NCBI GenBank assembly: GCA_044356555.1
Contig: JBIKWB010000012.1
Coordinates: forward strand, 62,001-126,000
Source of the DNA: Tous-C4FEB sp044356555
GTDB lineage: Bacteria > Verrucomicrobiota > Verrucomicrobiia > Opitutales > Opitutaceae
Reading direction: 5' to 3'
Length of the DNA: 64,000 bases
Every line of letters begins with the position of its first letter. The first letter of the stretch is position 1. Of the stretch, positions 8,239-18,400 are shown piece after piece. The notes beneath the pieces were generated by a model that was not told the DNA's origin, did not search any database, and worked only from the letters and a program-made list of their open reading frames with translations. The position numbers and the translations under genes were made by a program.

Positions 8239-11200
8239 TCATGGGCCGCCGACGGGTTGGAATTTAATCGGCGAGCTGGGGGCGGGCGCGAGTTCGACGC
8301 GGAGACCAGTTGGGCCGCGCCGAAGGGTATCGACACGGAAGGTTAAGGCGGCTTGGCCACGGCCGAGCATAATCGGCGCGTTAAAATCCATAATCTCGCG
8401 CCCCTCGATCCATAGGCGCAAGCCCGTCGCGGAGTTGAGTTTTAGTAGCACGGCGCCGGCTACCTGCACCTGCACGTGGCCGCGCGCGTCGAAGGGATTC
8501 AGCGGCTCTACGCTGGAAGCTAGCAGTTCGCCGCTCACATAGCTGTATTCGGTCGTCCAGGAGGGGTGCTCGTCGGAGGGCGGCAGGGCGGCCGTGGCTG
8601 CGGCGATGCGCCATTTGCGGATGACTGGGCGCTCGTCATTGGCGTAGGGGCCGGGCCGGCCGAGTAGCGTTATGAACCGGGATAGATCGAGAAACTCCTG
8701 CCGACTTTGTAATTGGTCCGCGAGTCCGGCGGGCATGAGGGATTCCAGGGTCTTTATTTCCCGAACTAACTCGACCGGGATCCGGATCTCTTGACCACGA
8801 TCCGCGGGGTCGCGGATGACGATCTCGCGCTCGCCTTTGGCGGCGATCACGCCGACCCGCACGGTGCCGTCGCGCAACGAGATCTGGGTGGTCTCATAAT
8901 GCTCCGCGATGGCTTTGCTCGGTTCGAGGATCGAATCGATGATGTAGTTCGTATCCGTCGCCGATCCCAAAGCGGCGAGGTTGGGCCCGAGGGTTGGCCC
9001 TGCGGAGCCGACCGCATGGCAAATGGCACAGGCTGCCGAAGGACGACGGAAAATCTGTTCGCCGCGCACGGGATCACCTAGTCGGTCGATGTCAGCAGCG
9101 AGAGCCGCACGATTTTCTCGGAGTAGCGCAGCGCTGAGCGAGCCTTCCGCCGGCCCCAAAAAACGCTCCGCCAACGCGGGCGGTAGTTTACCGGTGCGCC
9201 GATGATGGGCTGTGACGGACGCGGCGACGGCGGGATGGGGCGTGCAGCTTGTGAGCGCCCGTTCCAAAACGGCGAGCCCGCCCTCCCGGAGCAGAAACGC
9301 CGACACAAGGCCCGCAGGATCGGCTGAGCCGGGATCCTCGATCAGCAGCGGGGCGACAAACGCCCCGGCACCGGCGAGGTCGACGACCGTGAGGCCGCGC
9401 ACCGCCAGATAGCGGCTCTCGATGTCGCCATTCGCGGCAAGGCCGCGCAACTCCTGCACGAACTCCGGGCGACCAAGCTGCGCGACCGCCACCGCCGCGG
9501 CGGCGCGGACGTGGTCGGGGCGCTTACCATCCCTGAGTAGCGCGAGAAGTCGCGGAGCCGCCGCAACTGCTTTCCAAGCGCCGAGAGTTTGCGCGGCGGC
9601 GGTGGCAATCGCCGCGTCGGAATTTGCCAGCTGGTTTTGCAGGCGGGCAATCCCCGGGTCCGGCTTCACTTCCCCACCGCGCGCGACTTCGTGCAACGCG
9701 TCGAGCAGCCCAATTGTCGTTTCACGCGATTTGGCGCGTCCCCGCTTGGTCAGCGCATCAACCACGAGTTGCAGCTGCGGAGCGCTGCGCTCGGCAATCA
9801 ACTTCGTCTTGATTTCGGCCAGCTCGCCGAGGTCGGGACTATCCTTGGCGAGAAAATTGGCCAAGCGTTTCTCGAAACCGACACCGGCTTCCCGCAATGC
9901 GAACTCACGGTGGCTCTCTTTGGCGAATTCAAGTTTTCCCGCGGCGAGCGCGGGCCGCCAATACGGTCCCAATGCCGCGACCGTTTGGGTGAGTGCGAGA
10001 CTGATTGAGGCGTCCTTGGGGAAATCCAGCGCGGCGAGCGCCGCGGAAAACGCTTCGGCCCGCGGCACAAATCCCGCCGACAACACCGCCTCCATTCGCG
10101 CGCGCGGAAAGGGGTCGTCGGCGGCCCGAGCAAGCAGCGCGATGGGATCCGAGTGATGGGCGTGCCAGTAGCGTAGCGTCCGTGCTCCGGCGGCGCGTGC
10201 GTGACCATCCTGGGCGCCTAGCACGCGCGCCAGAATTGCTTCGTTGGGACGGTCGATGTTTTGATACGCCCACATCGCCTCGACCAAATGGTGATCGTAG
10301 TGAGGCTCGTTGCGATCAAGTTGGCCGACCCAGCGCTCGAGTTCGAGGGCGACGGCGTCTGGTTCGCGTTCGCTCAGTTCGAGGCGCGCTTGGTGGCGCG
10401 TCCAATCCTCCGGGCTTCGGAGGTAATCCACCAAGGCTGGAACGGGCGCACCGGCGATCACGGGTTTCTTCACGAGCGGGCGGCCTTTGGCTGTGATTCG
10501 CCAAATGCGCCCGCGGTTGTCATCCCGCCGGGGATCGCGGAAATCGTGCTGGGCGTGATTGATGATCGGGTTATACCAATCGGCCACATAGATGGCGCCA
10601 TCCGGGCCCATCTTGACGTCGATGGGGCGGAAGTTCGGGTGACGCGACTTGATGAGGGGCTCGAGCACGTTGGCGGTGAAGCCTGCGCCTTCCTCAAGAA
10701 ATTCGTAGCGAACCACGGTGCGGGTCTTGAACCGACCGGTCAGGAGCTGTCCGCGAATGTTCTCCGGCAAATGCGAACCTGATGCCAGATCACCGCCGCA
10801 TTGTTTTTCCGTCACCATTAACTGCGCGAGCCTGAGCCGCTCGCCACTGTTGCCGGTAGAGGGCGAGAGATAGCCGATCCGCGGATTGTCGACGAGGAAT
10901 GACTGGCCCCAGCGGTCGAAAACGTGACCCCACGGGTTGCCCACGTTTACTTTAGCGAATACGCGCAACTCACCGCTGCGAGGATGGAACTGATAGACGC
11001 CGCCGTTATAGTTCCGCACCACTCCGTGCTGGGTCTCCACCTGAGTATGCAGGAAGGCGCCTTCCTGGAAGTAAATCCACCCGTCGGGACCGCGCCGAAA
11101 GGCGCTGATGGCATGATGACTGTCTTCGATGCCGAAGCCGGTGAGGACCACTTCCTTCACGTCGGCGATATCGTCGCCATCGGTGTCCTTAAGGAAGACG

Positions 11201-11640
11201 AGATCTGGCGACTGCCCGACATAACAGCCGCCATGGGCGAGCTCGAGGCCGGTGGGAACATAAAGTCCGTCGGCGAACACGGTCGATTTGTCGGCCCGGC
11301 CGTCGCCGTCCGTATCTTCCAGAATGATGATCTGGTCGTTGGCCACGGCGCCCGGTTTCAGCTGAGGATAGGCCCACGAACAGGTGACCCACAAGCGACC
11401 GCGCGAGTCCCACACCATGTGCGTCGGGTTGGCGAGCATCGGTTCGGCCGCGAAGAGATTCACTTCGTAGCCCGGTAGAAGGTCGAAGCTCGCCTGTGCG
11501 ACCGCCGGGTCGTGATTCGTCATTAGGCTCAAGTCAGCGTTCAAGAGGTTCGCGGTGTAATTCTCAGGGGCCTTCGGCGCTTGGGCGAAGACGGTGGTGG
11601 CCGCCGCCGCGATGATCGCTGAGTAACAAATTCGTTTCAT
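8239..11640 (-). CDS. PVC-type membrane-bound dehydrogenase with HEAT repeats and C-terminal haem domain
   Basis: The 1133-residue exported protein starts with a signal peptide (1-19). Residues about 45-385 form a propeller-like domain with repeated motifs (THMVWDSRGRLWV, DTDGDGRADK, GPDGAIYVADWYNP) matching the putative membrane-bound dehydrogenase domain of planctomycetes and verrucomicrobia. Residues about 400-770 are Ala/Leu-rich HEAT-like repeats. A cytochrome c-like domain follows with CAICH (C871, C874, H875), which predicts one covalently bound haem. The last 150 residues include a segment that looks carbohydrate-binding. The substrate is not known; by analogy with sugar dehydrogenases it may oxidise a freed sugar in the periplasm and pass electrons to the haem. 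Its ATG overlaps the SGNH gene's TGA by 4 bases. Visually the base composition is less GC-skewed than in neighbouring sulfatases. Confidence 0.88.
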   Translation of the reverse strand: MKRICYSAIIAAAATTVFAQAPKAPENYTANLLNADLSLMTNHDPAVAQASFDLLPGYEVNLFAAEPMLANPTHMVWDSRGRLWVTCSWAYPQLKPGAVANDQIIILEDTDGDGRADKSTVFADGLYVPTGLELAHGGCYVGQSPDLVFLKDTDGDDIADVKEVVLTGFGIEDSHHAISAFRRGPDGWIYFQEGAFLHTQVETQHGVVRNYNGGVYQFHPRSGELRVFAKVNVGNPWGHVFDRWGQSFLVDNPRIGYLSPSTGNSGERLRLAQLMVTEKQCGGDLASGSHLPENIRGQLLTGRFKTRTVVRYEFLEEGAGFTANVLEPLIKSRHPNFRPIDVKMGPDGAIYVADWYNPIINHAQHDFRDPRRDDNRGRIWRITAKGRPLVKKPVIAGAPVPALVDYLRSPEDWTRHQARLELSEREPDAVALELERWVGQLDRNEPHYDHHLVEAMWAYQNIDRPNEAILARVLGAQDGHARAAGARTLRYWHAHHSDPIALLARAADDPFPRARMEAVLSAGFVPRAEAFSAALAALDFPKDASISLALTQTVAALGPYWRPALAAGKLEFAKESHREFALREAGVGFEKRLANFLAKDSPDLGELAEIKTKLIAERSAPQLQLVVDALTKRGRAKSRETTIGLLDALHEVARGGEVKPDPGIARLQNQLANSDAAIATAAAQTLGAWKAVAAAPRLLALLRDGKRPDHVRAAAAVAVAQLGRPEFVQELRGLAANGDIESRYLAVRGLTVVDLAGAGAFVAPLLIEDPGSADPAGLVSAFLLREGGLAVLERALTSCTPHPAVAASVTAHHRRTGKLPPALAERFLGPAEGSLSAALLRENRAALAADIDRLGDPVRGEQIFRRPSAACAICHAVGSAGPTLGPNLAALGSATDTNYIIDSILEPSKAIAEHYETTQISLRDGTVRVGVIAAKGEREIVIRDPADRGQEIRIPVELVREIKTLESLMPAGLADQLQSRQEFLDLSRFITLLGRPGPYANDERPVIRKWRIAAATAALPPSDEHPSWTTEYSYVSGELLASSVEPLNPFDARGHVQVQVAGAVLLKLNSATGLRLWIEGREIMDFNAPIMLGRGQAALTFRVDTLRRGPTGLRVELAPAPSSPIKFQPVGGP

Positions 11641-12923
11641 GGGCGGGAGAGGGGCATCAACTGCCAGGTGTGCGTGGTGGCGCTGGGCCTGATCCGGTTG
11701 CGCAGGGCCTGATCTTTTTCGTCGGTAAGTCGTTTGAATTCGATGAGCTCACCCGGCAGGGCTTGTCCGCTGGGCGAAGTCTTTCGCTCGCCCACGATGT
11801 GGACCTGATTGATCGCTTTCCAATGGTAGATCCAGTGCTGGTTCTTGTCGTTGACAGCCTGCCGTAACGCCTCGGCTTCGCGGTGTCGGGGTGAGGAGTC
11901 GATCGCCACCCCCGCGGCCCACTGGTCGTGGCTCGCGGCGACTACCGGATCGCCGTCGATCGTGAGCATGTGCTCACCGGCCGGGAGGTCCGCCACTATA
12001 AGTGCATCGCGGAGGGGTTGGAGGGCCGCGTGAATCGGATCATCGGTCGGAGGTGCAGGAGACGGAGGGCGGTCTTCTTTCACAGTGAAGCGCACACCGC
12101 CAGCGTCCGCTTCCACGTTTGTGATGGTCACGCCGTCGCCGCTCGCCCGGCGGGCTCGGGGATCGATGCGCAGAGCCCACGGTCGCGTGGCGCTGGCGAC
12201 TCCAGCCGCCAGGATCCGGCTGACCGCCCAATGCCCGTAGGTGTTCAGGTGAATGCCATTGGAGGTCAGTTTTGGGGCGGTGGAATCCGCCATGAGTTCG
12301 CGGGTGGGCTGGTAGAGATTTATGAAGGGTAACTCCAGCGCGGCCGCCACGTGCTCCATCGCGGCGGTATAGTTTACAAGTTCCTCGTTGCGGCGGGCGT
12401 GGGCCGGGGTTCGCGGCCCGAGGTCTTCATAGGCGATCGGCGAGACGAGAATGAGACGGACTTCAGATTTGCCGTTGTATTTCTGGCCCCGGTGGGAATC
12501 GGCAAACGCGTGGAGCGCGGTTCGAAACGCCGGAAGGCCCGCGCTTCCGGCAAATGACTCCCCGAGCCCGAAGCACGCGATGATGACATCGGTTTGGTGT
12601 GCGATGAGCGTCGCTTTTTCGGAGGGAAAATTGGTCGGCCGATCGCGGGCGGAAAGCATGTCGCCCGCCCAACCGAGATTGCGGACGGATACCCGTGGCT
12701 CAGACGGAAGTTGGAGCAGGAGGGTTTCAAAGTATCCATTTGCCCGTAGCTGGTCCGCAAAGGTGTTTCCGACGATGGCAATGCGGTCGCCCGGGCGGAT
12801 GGCCGGCCCGACTCCGGTTGTAGCAGCGACGAGACCGGATACGGCGAGGGCGAATATCCCTATCGCCGCGACGCGCCGGAAGCTTTCCCGGCGCGGAGGA
12901 GTGGAAGGGGAAACTGATTTCAT
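11637..12923 (-). CDS. Exported SGNH/GDSL-type hydrolase with altered catalytic blocks
   Basis: The 428-residue protein has a signal sequence or N-terminal anchor (about 17-35). The SGNH fold is recognisable: block I is IAIVGNTFADQL (48-59), block II NLGWAGD (82-88), block III FGLGESFAG (118-126) and block V NGIHLNTYGH (222-231). In block I GNT replaces the canonical GDS. In block III the usual Asn is missing, and Asn222 stands where Asp precedes the catalytic His225. The GNT form is, from memory, common in PVC homologues; loss of the block III Asn is less so. It may be an esterase (for example a carbohydrate de-acetylase) or a binding protein. It overlaps both neighbours by 4 bases (ATGA), which ties it to ThuA-like and dehydrogenase functions. 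Confidence 0.82.
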   Translation of the reverse strand: MKSVSPSTPPRRESFRRVAAIGIFALAVSGLVAATTGVGPAIRPGDRIAIVGNTFADQLRANGYFETLLLQLPSEPRVSVRNLGWAGDMLSARDRPTNFPSEKATLIAHQTDVIIACFGLGESFAGSAGLPAFRTALHAFADSHRGQKYNGKSEVRLILVSPIAYEDLGPRTPAHARRNEELVNYTAAMEHVAAALELPFINLYQPTRELMADSTAPKLTSNGIHLNTYGHWAVSRILAAGVASATRPWALRIDPRARRASGDGVTITNVEADAGGVRFTVKEDRPPSPAPPTDDPIHAALQPLRDALIVADLPAGEHMLTIDGDPVVAASHDQWAAGVAIDSSPRHREAEALRQAVNDKNQHWIYHWKAINQVHIVGERKTSPSGQALPGELIEFKRLTDEKDQALRNRIRPSATTHTWQLMPLSRP

Positions 12924-13786
12924 TTATCGGTGCGCTTCAATTGCCACGTCGCGATCTTTTCGTCCGGCCCGGGCAGCGGCTTGCCCACGGCCCAGCACAC
13001 GCTGTTCACCAGCATGCGGGTAAAGGATTCTTCCGCGAAGTCCCCCGGATCGCCGAGCGACGTGCCAAATACTTTCCCGCCCCATTCGTTCTGCCACGCC
13101 CACGCGACGATGTCGGCTTCCGATTCGTTGACCTGAACGGGGCCGAAGGCTCGTTCGATCAGGCGGAAGGGGCCCTTGCCGGTGCCCATGAGGAGAGGCA
13201 CGCAGCCGCCCTGGAGTCGCGTCAAATACAAGGTGCCGGGAGAAACCCACTGCGTCTTGGTGACGTGACTCATGATGGGGTGCTTCCGGTATTTCGGGAT
13301 TACGCTGACTTGGGTCGTGCCCGTTTGGTGCACGATGTAGGGCGTGCCCAGCGCCCGTCGGCCGAAATCATCGTTCCAGTTAAAGCGCGGGTGGCCCTTG
13401 GGATATTTGAAGGCGTGCGAGGCGGTGCGAAGCCCGATGACCGGTTTGCCGGACTTGAGGTAGTCCTCGATCGGCTGCCACTCCCGATCGGGCAACTGGA
13501 GGAAGCGCGGAAAGAAAATGACGGCGTCCGCCTCGGCGAGGACACTGATTCCTGGCAGAACGTTCTCCGTCTTTTTCTCCGGATCACCTTCTCCCCTGAC
13601 GAGCGTCGTGCGAAAACCAAAGCGCTCCAGTTCCTGCGCGAACAGCGGCATCGTAAGTTCGGGCGAGTAGTGGAGCGTGCCCAAGACGAACACGACATGG
13701 GGCTTCGGGGCAACCGCCGCGACGGCGGCGGAGAGGGGTAAAAGGAGGGAAAGAGAGAGGGCGAAAAGGGGGCGGCGGCGGGGCAT
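12920..13786 (-). CDS. Exported ThuA-like (trehalose utilisation) domain protein
   Basis: The 288-residue protein from the ATG at 13786 begins with a Leu/Ser-rich signal peptide (1-25). The mature part has the ThuA-like glutamine-amidotransferase-type fold: VVFVLGTLHYSPELTMP, then IFFPRFLQLPDREW, then KPVIGLRTASHAFKYPKGHP, and the C-terminal DIVAWAWQNEWGGKVFGTSLGD. ThuA-like proteins often accompany PVC dehydrogenases and are implicated in sugar catabolism, including keto-glycoside processing, but this member's reaction is unknown. Starts farther upstream would give a Pro/Arg-rich leader with no export signal. The TGA overlaps the SGNH start, making it the first gene of a coupled trio, 46 bases after a sulfatase. 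Confidence 0.87.
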   Translation of the reverse strand: MPRRRPLFALSLSLLLPLSAAVAAVAPKPHVVFVLGTLHYSPELTMPLFAQELERFGFRTTLVRGEGDPEKKTENVLPGISVLAEADAVIFFPRFLQLPDREWQPIEDYLKSGKPVIGLRTASHAFKYPKGHPRFNWNDDFGRRALGTPYIVHQTGTTQVSVIPKYRKHPIMSHVTKTQWVSPGTLYLTRLQGGCVPLLMGTGKGPFRLIERAFGPVQVNESEADIVAWAWQNEWGGKVFGTSLGDPGDFAEESFTRMLVNSVCWAVGKPLPGPDEKIATWQLKRTDK

Positions 13787-13832
13787 GGGGAAAATGGGAG
13801 TAACGGGTGTTCGCGCTTCCGGCCGGGGCGGT

Positions 13833-15359
13833 TTAGGGCTTTTTCTTGCCGGCTTTCGGCAGGCCAAACGTGAGGGCTCCCTTGGGGTCCATCTTTGCGA
13901 GGGCTTCGGGCGTCGGGCTGCCGCCGAACTGGCGGTAGTAGATTTCCTGGAAGGGATTGATCGCCGGCCCCATCGCTTTTTCGTTCACCATGAGCGGCAG
14001 GCACTCGAACCACCACTGGTCAAACGCGGCGCTGAGCTCCCTCGCCACTTCGGGGTGCTGCGCGATGACGTTGTTCTTTTGGGCGTAGTCGACGCTGAGG
14101 TCGAAGAGCTGCCAATTCGGGGTGCGGCCGCCGTTCTCGCTGACCATCGCCCAGCGCGTGTTGCGCACGGCGGCGACTTTGAACTTCGCCTCGTTGGGAT
14201 CGCTGAGTTTCGGCCAGCGGCCTTGGTGCGTGAATTGGTAGCGGTCGGGCAATTTCGCGGCGGGATTTTGGAGCACGGGCACGAGGCTGCGGCCCTCTAT
14301 CTGGGCCTGCGCGACGGCAGCGGGAACTTTGGCACCGGCGATCGCGGCGAGTGTGGGGAAAAAATCGATGTGGGCGGAGAGCACGCCGCAATCGGCGGGT
14401 TGGAGCGTGCCGGGCCAGCGCCAGAACGAATTCGCGCGCGTGCCCCCGATCCAGGCGGTGCCTTTTTGCCCGCGCATGTCGGCGTTGAACACCTTCACGC
14501 CGGCGGTGCCGCCGTTGTCGTTCATGAAGATGACGAGGGTGTTTTGGGCGATGCCCCACTCGTCGAGTTTCGCGAGGAGCCGGCCGATATTTTGGTCGAT
14601 ATTGTGGATCATGCCGAAGAAGTTTTCCGTCGCGGGCTCGAGGCCCTTGCCCTCGTAGAGCGCGCGGTCCTCCGGGCGGGCAATGTAGGGGCCGTGGGGA
14701 GTGTTCGACGGGATGTAGGCAAAGAAGGGTTTTTTTGCACGGCGCTGGGCGTCGATCCACTGCGTGGCCTGGCCGTAGAAGAGGTCGGTGCAGTAGCCCC
14801 GCGTTTTCTCGAACTTTCCGTTGTGGAGGAGCGCGGGATCAAAATACGTGTTGCCGGGCGCATCGCCGCAGGAGCCTGGGAAAGTCTGGCCGATGCCCCC
14901 GCCGCCGTGGATGTAGACCTCGTCGAAGCCGCGGCTCTCGGGTCGATACTCCGCTTCGTCGCCGAGATGCCATTTACCGAAAATCCCCGTGGTGTAACCG
15001 GCCGACTGCAGCACCTGCGGCAGCGTGGTCGCGGCGAGGGTCATGCGCTCGCGCTCGAGGACCGTGTGAGTGACGCCGTTTTTGAATTCATGGCGGCCGG
15101 TGAAAAGGGCGCTGCGGGTCGGGGAGCACGTGGGGCTAACGTGAAAATCGGTGAAGCGCACGCCCTCGGCGCGGAGCCGGTCGAGGTGTGGCGTCTTCAG
15201 GACGGGATTTCCGTGGGCTGAGATGTCGCCGTAACCCTGATCATCCGTGAGGATGAAAATAATGTTCGGCTGGGCGCCGGCGATCGGTTTGGGGGGTGCG
15301 GCGGCGCGGATGGTGACGGCGCAGGCGAGCAGGGAGGCCAGGAGGACAAGGCGTTTCAT
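13833..15359 (-). CDS. Exported arylsulfatase-like S1 sulfatase
   Basis: The 508-residue protein from the ATG at 15359 has a signal peptide (1-20), ILTDDQGYGD (36-45), signature CSPTR (C78 to R82) and ALFTGRHEF. The segment TTGIFGKWHLGDEAEYRPES contains the conserved Lys and His of the active site, and VIFMNDNGGT holds later metal ligands, here with Asn-Asp-Asn. The protein closely resembles the sulfatase at 6333-8216 in domain order up to about residue 400 but lacks its accessory domain. It lies 62 bases after the STN-type TonB receptor and 46 bases before the ThuA-like gene, so it probably belongs to the same FecI/FecR-controlled transcript. Confidence 0.93.
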   Translation of the reverse strand: MKRLVLLASLLACAVTIRAAAPPKPIAGAQPNIIFILTDDQGYGDISAHGNPVLKTPHLDRLRAEGVRFTDFHVSPTCSPTRSALFTGRHEFKNGVTHTVLERERMTLAATTLPQVLQSAGYTTGIFGKWHLGDEAEYRPESRGFDEVYIHGGGGIGQTFPGSCGDAPGNTYFDPALLHNGKFEKTRGYCTDLFYGQATQWIDAQRRAKKPFFAYIPSNTPHGPYIARPEDRALYEGKGLEPATENFFGMIHNIDQNIGRLLAKLDEWGIAQNTLVIFMNDNGGTAGVKVFNADMRGQKGTAWIGGTRANSFWRWPGTLQPADCGVLSAHIDFFPTLAAIAGAKVPAAVAQAQIEGRSLVPVLQNPAAKLPDRYQFTHQGRWPKLSDPNEAKFKVAAVRNTRWAMVSENGGRTPNWQLFDLSVDYAQKNNVIAQHPEVARELSAAFDQWWFECLPLMVNEKAMGPAINPFQEIYYRQFGGSPTPEALAKMDPKGALTFGLPKAGKKKP

Positions 15360-15421
15360 GAGTGGGGTGAGATGAAGAGGCAGAGACGATTGGTGGGATA
15401 AGCCGACGGGCGACGGAATAC

Positions 15422-18400
15422 TCAGAACGTGCCTTTGAGGCCGAAAGTCCACAGTGACCCGAAGTCGAGGCGTGAGCGGAACTGCGCGTGCGCGGGCGTG
15501 TTTGGGCCGTGAATCTCGGTGTCTTCGGTGGCGTCGCCGATGTTGCGCAGATTAGTGAAGAGCGCGATTCGCCGTGTGAGCGAGTATTCGGCGGAGACGT
15601 CGATGTAGAGGCGCTTGGAGCCCCAATTGTAGGTGCCCGGTTCGATGCTCGGACCGGTGGCGACGATGCCTCGGCGCTGGCGGCCGCGATAGTTCCAGTT
15701 GATGCGGAGATTGTAGTTTGGCCGCGTGAGGCTCACCCCCCAACTGCCGCTGCGCGGAATGTAGCCGGCGAAATTGGCGGTCGCGGTGGCGTCGCCGGTG
15801 ACGCGTTGCGCACTGGCGTTGGCGAAGACCTGTACGCCGCGCGCCCACGACGGCAGACCGGTGAGCGCCTGTTTGTAGCTGAAGTCGACGCCGGTGAGGC
15901 GGACTTTGCCGGGTAGATTATACTGGGTCGTGACATCAAATTTGTCGTAGATCGCGGGATCGAGGCCGTAGAGGGCGAGAAACTCGGGGGTCGCGTCGAA
16001 GACGGTACCGCCGAAGAAATTCGTGATGTCGCGGCGAAAACCGCCGACGGAAATCTGGCCGACGCCCGCGAGATAATACTCGAAGCGCGCGTTGGTGGTC
16101 TCCGCGCTCCACGCCTTGATGCCAGCGTTGTTGACGACGATGCGGTTGGCGGGATTGGACGCATCGCTGTCGGGATCGGGGAGGGTGAGGCCGCCGGCGT
16201 ATTGGTTCAGGTTGGGCCGGCCGACGGATGAATAACGCGCGGCGCGGACGATGAGATTTTCCCGGAGATTGAAGGAGGCGTTGAGGCTGGGGAAGAGGCG
16301 GAGGTATTCTTTTTCGACCTGAGTGCCGCGCTCAAGAAACGTGAGCTGGGAGACGGCAAGGGCGTTCGTCGTGGGAAAAAGCAGGAGAGGTGCGCCGTTG
16401 GCGGCTCGGATCACTCGTCCACTGGCATCGCGCTGATAGTTGCGCGTGGCGTCGGTGAGCGGCCCGTCGGCCTCGATGTTGGTCTGCTCGGCGCGGAGGC
16501 CGCCGACGAGTTTGAGGCGGCGCTCGAACAGTGCGACGTCACCCCGCAGGAACGCGGACGAGACGGCCTCTTTGGTGTGCTTGGAGTTGGTGACGGCGGC
16601 GCGGTAGCGGGCGTTTTCGTCGAAAGTGAGATGGGTGGGGTTGGCGCGATAGTAGTCGAGCAGACGGCTGGTGCCGACCCATTGGATGCGCGGGAAACCG
16701 TAAGGATGGGCGCGCTCGGACAACTCGGACACCCAGAACGGCGCCGCCGCGTCATCGCTGCCGATGGGGGTTGTGCTGGCGCGGCCGTCTCGGCCGACGA
16801 AACTGTAGGTGCGGTTGTCGTCCGCGCGGAGATCACGCACGCCTTCGCGGTGGTCGAGCCCGGCCTTGAGGGTGACGGGCACGCGCCACGGGAAGTCGCG
16901 CTGCACGTTGGTGAAGAGGGTGCGCTGCTGGTCGTTGTTTTCGGGTTGGCCGCTGCCGGCGCCAGTCACCGCGTAGTTGTCGAGGCGGTAGGGATCGAGC
17001 GGTGTGCCGGTCGCGCCATCAGTCACGGTGATGCGGTCGGGCCGCAGGTAGAAAATATCGTCGAAGGAAACGGTCACGCCGGTACGCCGAGCGGCGGTGT
17101 TTTGAAAATAGCCGCGTGTGAGATCGCCGCCGTTGTAGCGGGCGCGGGAGTAGCCCACGCCCGCTTCGGCCTTCCAGACGGGTCCGTCGTGCCGCCAGCG
17201 GAGGGTGGGCATATAGGTCTGATTTTTGCGGTAGCCGCCGCCGTTGGCCATCACGAGGTCGCCCAAGGCCGTGGTGCCACGGGTAGAGAAGGGCGTGAAG
17301 TTTCCGGGCAGCACGCCGCCCACATTGAAGGTGAGCGTCTGGCTGAGAAAATCCTCCTCAAAGCGGGAGGCCTGGACCGAGAGCGAAAGCGTGTCGTAGC
17401 GAGCGAATTTGAAATCGAGCGTGGCGGCGAGAGAGTGGCGCGTGGTTTCCTTAAGACCACCTCGCACAGCGAAGGTGGATAGATAGGGCCGGTCGGGTGT
17501 GGTGTGCGGAAACGTGGTGCCATTGGTGGCGGTGCCCCCGCCACGCCAAGTATTGGTGACCTGGTCCTGGCCGGCGAACTGGCTCGTGCGGCCACCCGAC
17601 AGGGTGAAACCGAAACGCTTGTTCACCGGCACCACCCACGAGAAGTCGAAGCCCGGGGGAGCCTTGCTGCGACGATCCTCGCGCGGGCCGGGCGTAGCGT
17701 GGAGTTCCTTGCGATGGTCGCGCATCATCACGTAGACGCTGCCGTTGAAGACCGGCCGCGAGCGCTCGAAGGCGCTGCGCGGAATCATGTTCACCGACCC
17801 TGCGAGCGCGGCCCCGGACGTATCCGGCGTCGGAGAGAAGGAAACCTCGACGCGCGAGATGCCATTGATGGAGACCATGTCGACGGCGGAGGCGCGGGAA
17901 ATGCCGCTGATCGCGGTAGCGAGGCTGAAGCCGTCGAGCGTCACGGGGACGTTGTCGGCGGGCGCGCCGTTGATGGAGATCTCGCGGGCGTTGCCTCCGG
18001 CGTAGTCCATCGTGACGCCGGGCAAGAATTTCAAAAATTCGCCAACGTGCCCCTCGGCGACGGTGCCGAATTCGTCCGATGCCACGACGGTCTTCAGGTT
18101 GGAAGCGAAACGCTGTTCGTTGATCGCGATAGCGGAGGCAGCCATTTCCTTGGAAGTGGCGACGACGAAAGCTTCGAGTTTGACGGTGCCGTCGGACTTG
18201 GCCGCGGAGGTTCTGCCGGAGGGGGCGGTAAGGGTAAGGTCGAGTTGGGCGGTTTGGGCGGCGGTGACCGTGACCGAGGTGGTTTGCACTGCGAGGCCGG
18301 TAAAAAACGCGGCGACGCGGGCGGACCCGGCAGGGACGCCGACGAGACGGAAATTGCCGCCGGAATCGGTAAATGTCTCCAGCGCGGTGCCCTCGACGGT

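Noticed and set aside
13677..15221. Long plus-strand open frame (514 codons) opposite a sulfatase and ThuA-like gene
   Set aside because: It spans two real minus-strand genes with clear motifs and shows only Gly/Val/Glu-rich antisense composition.
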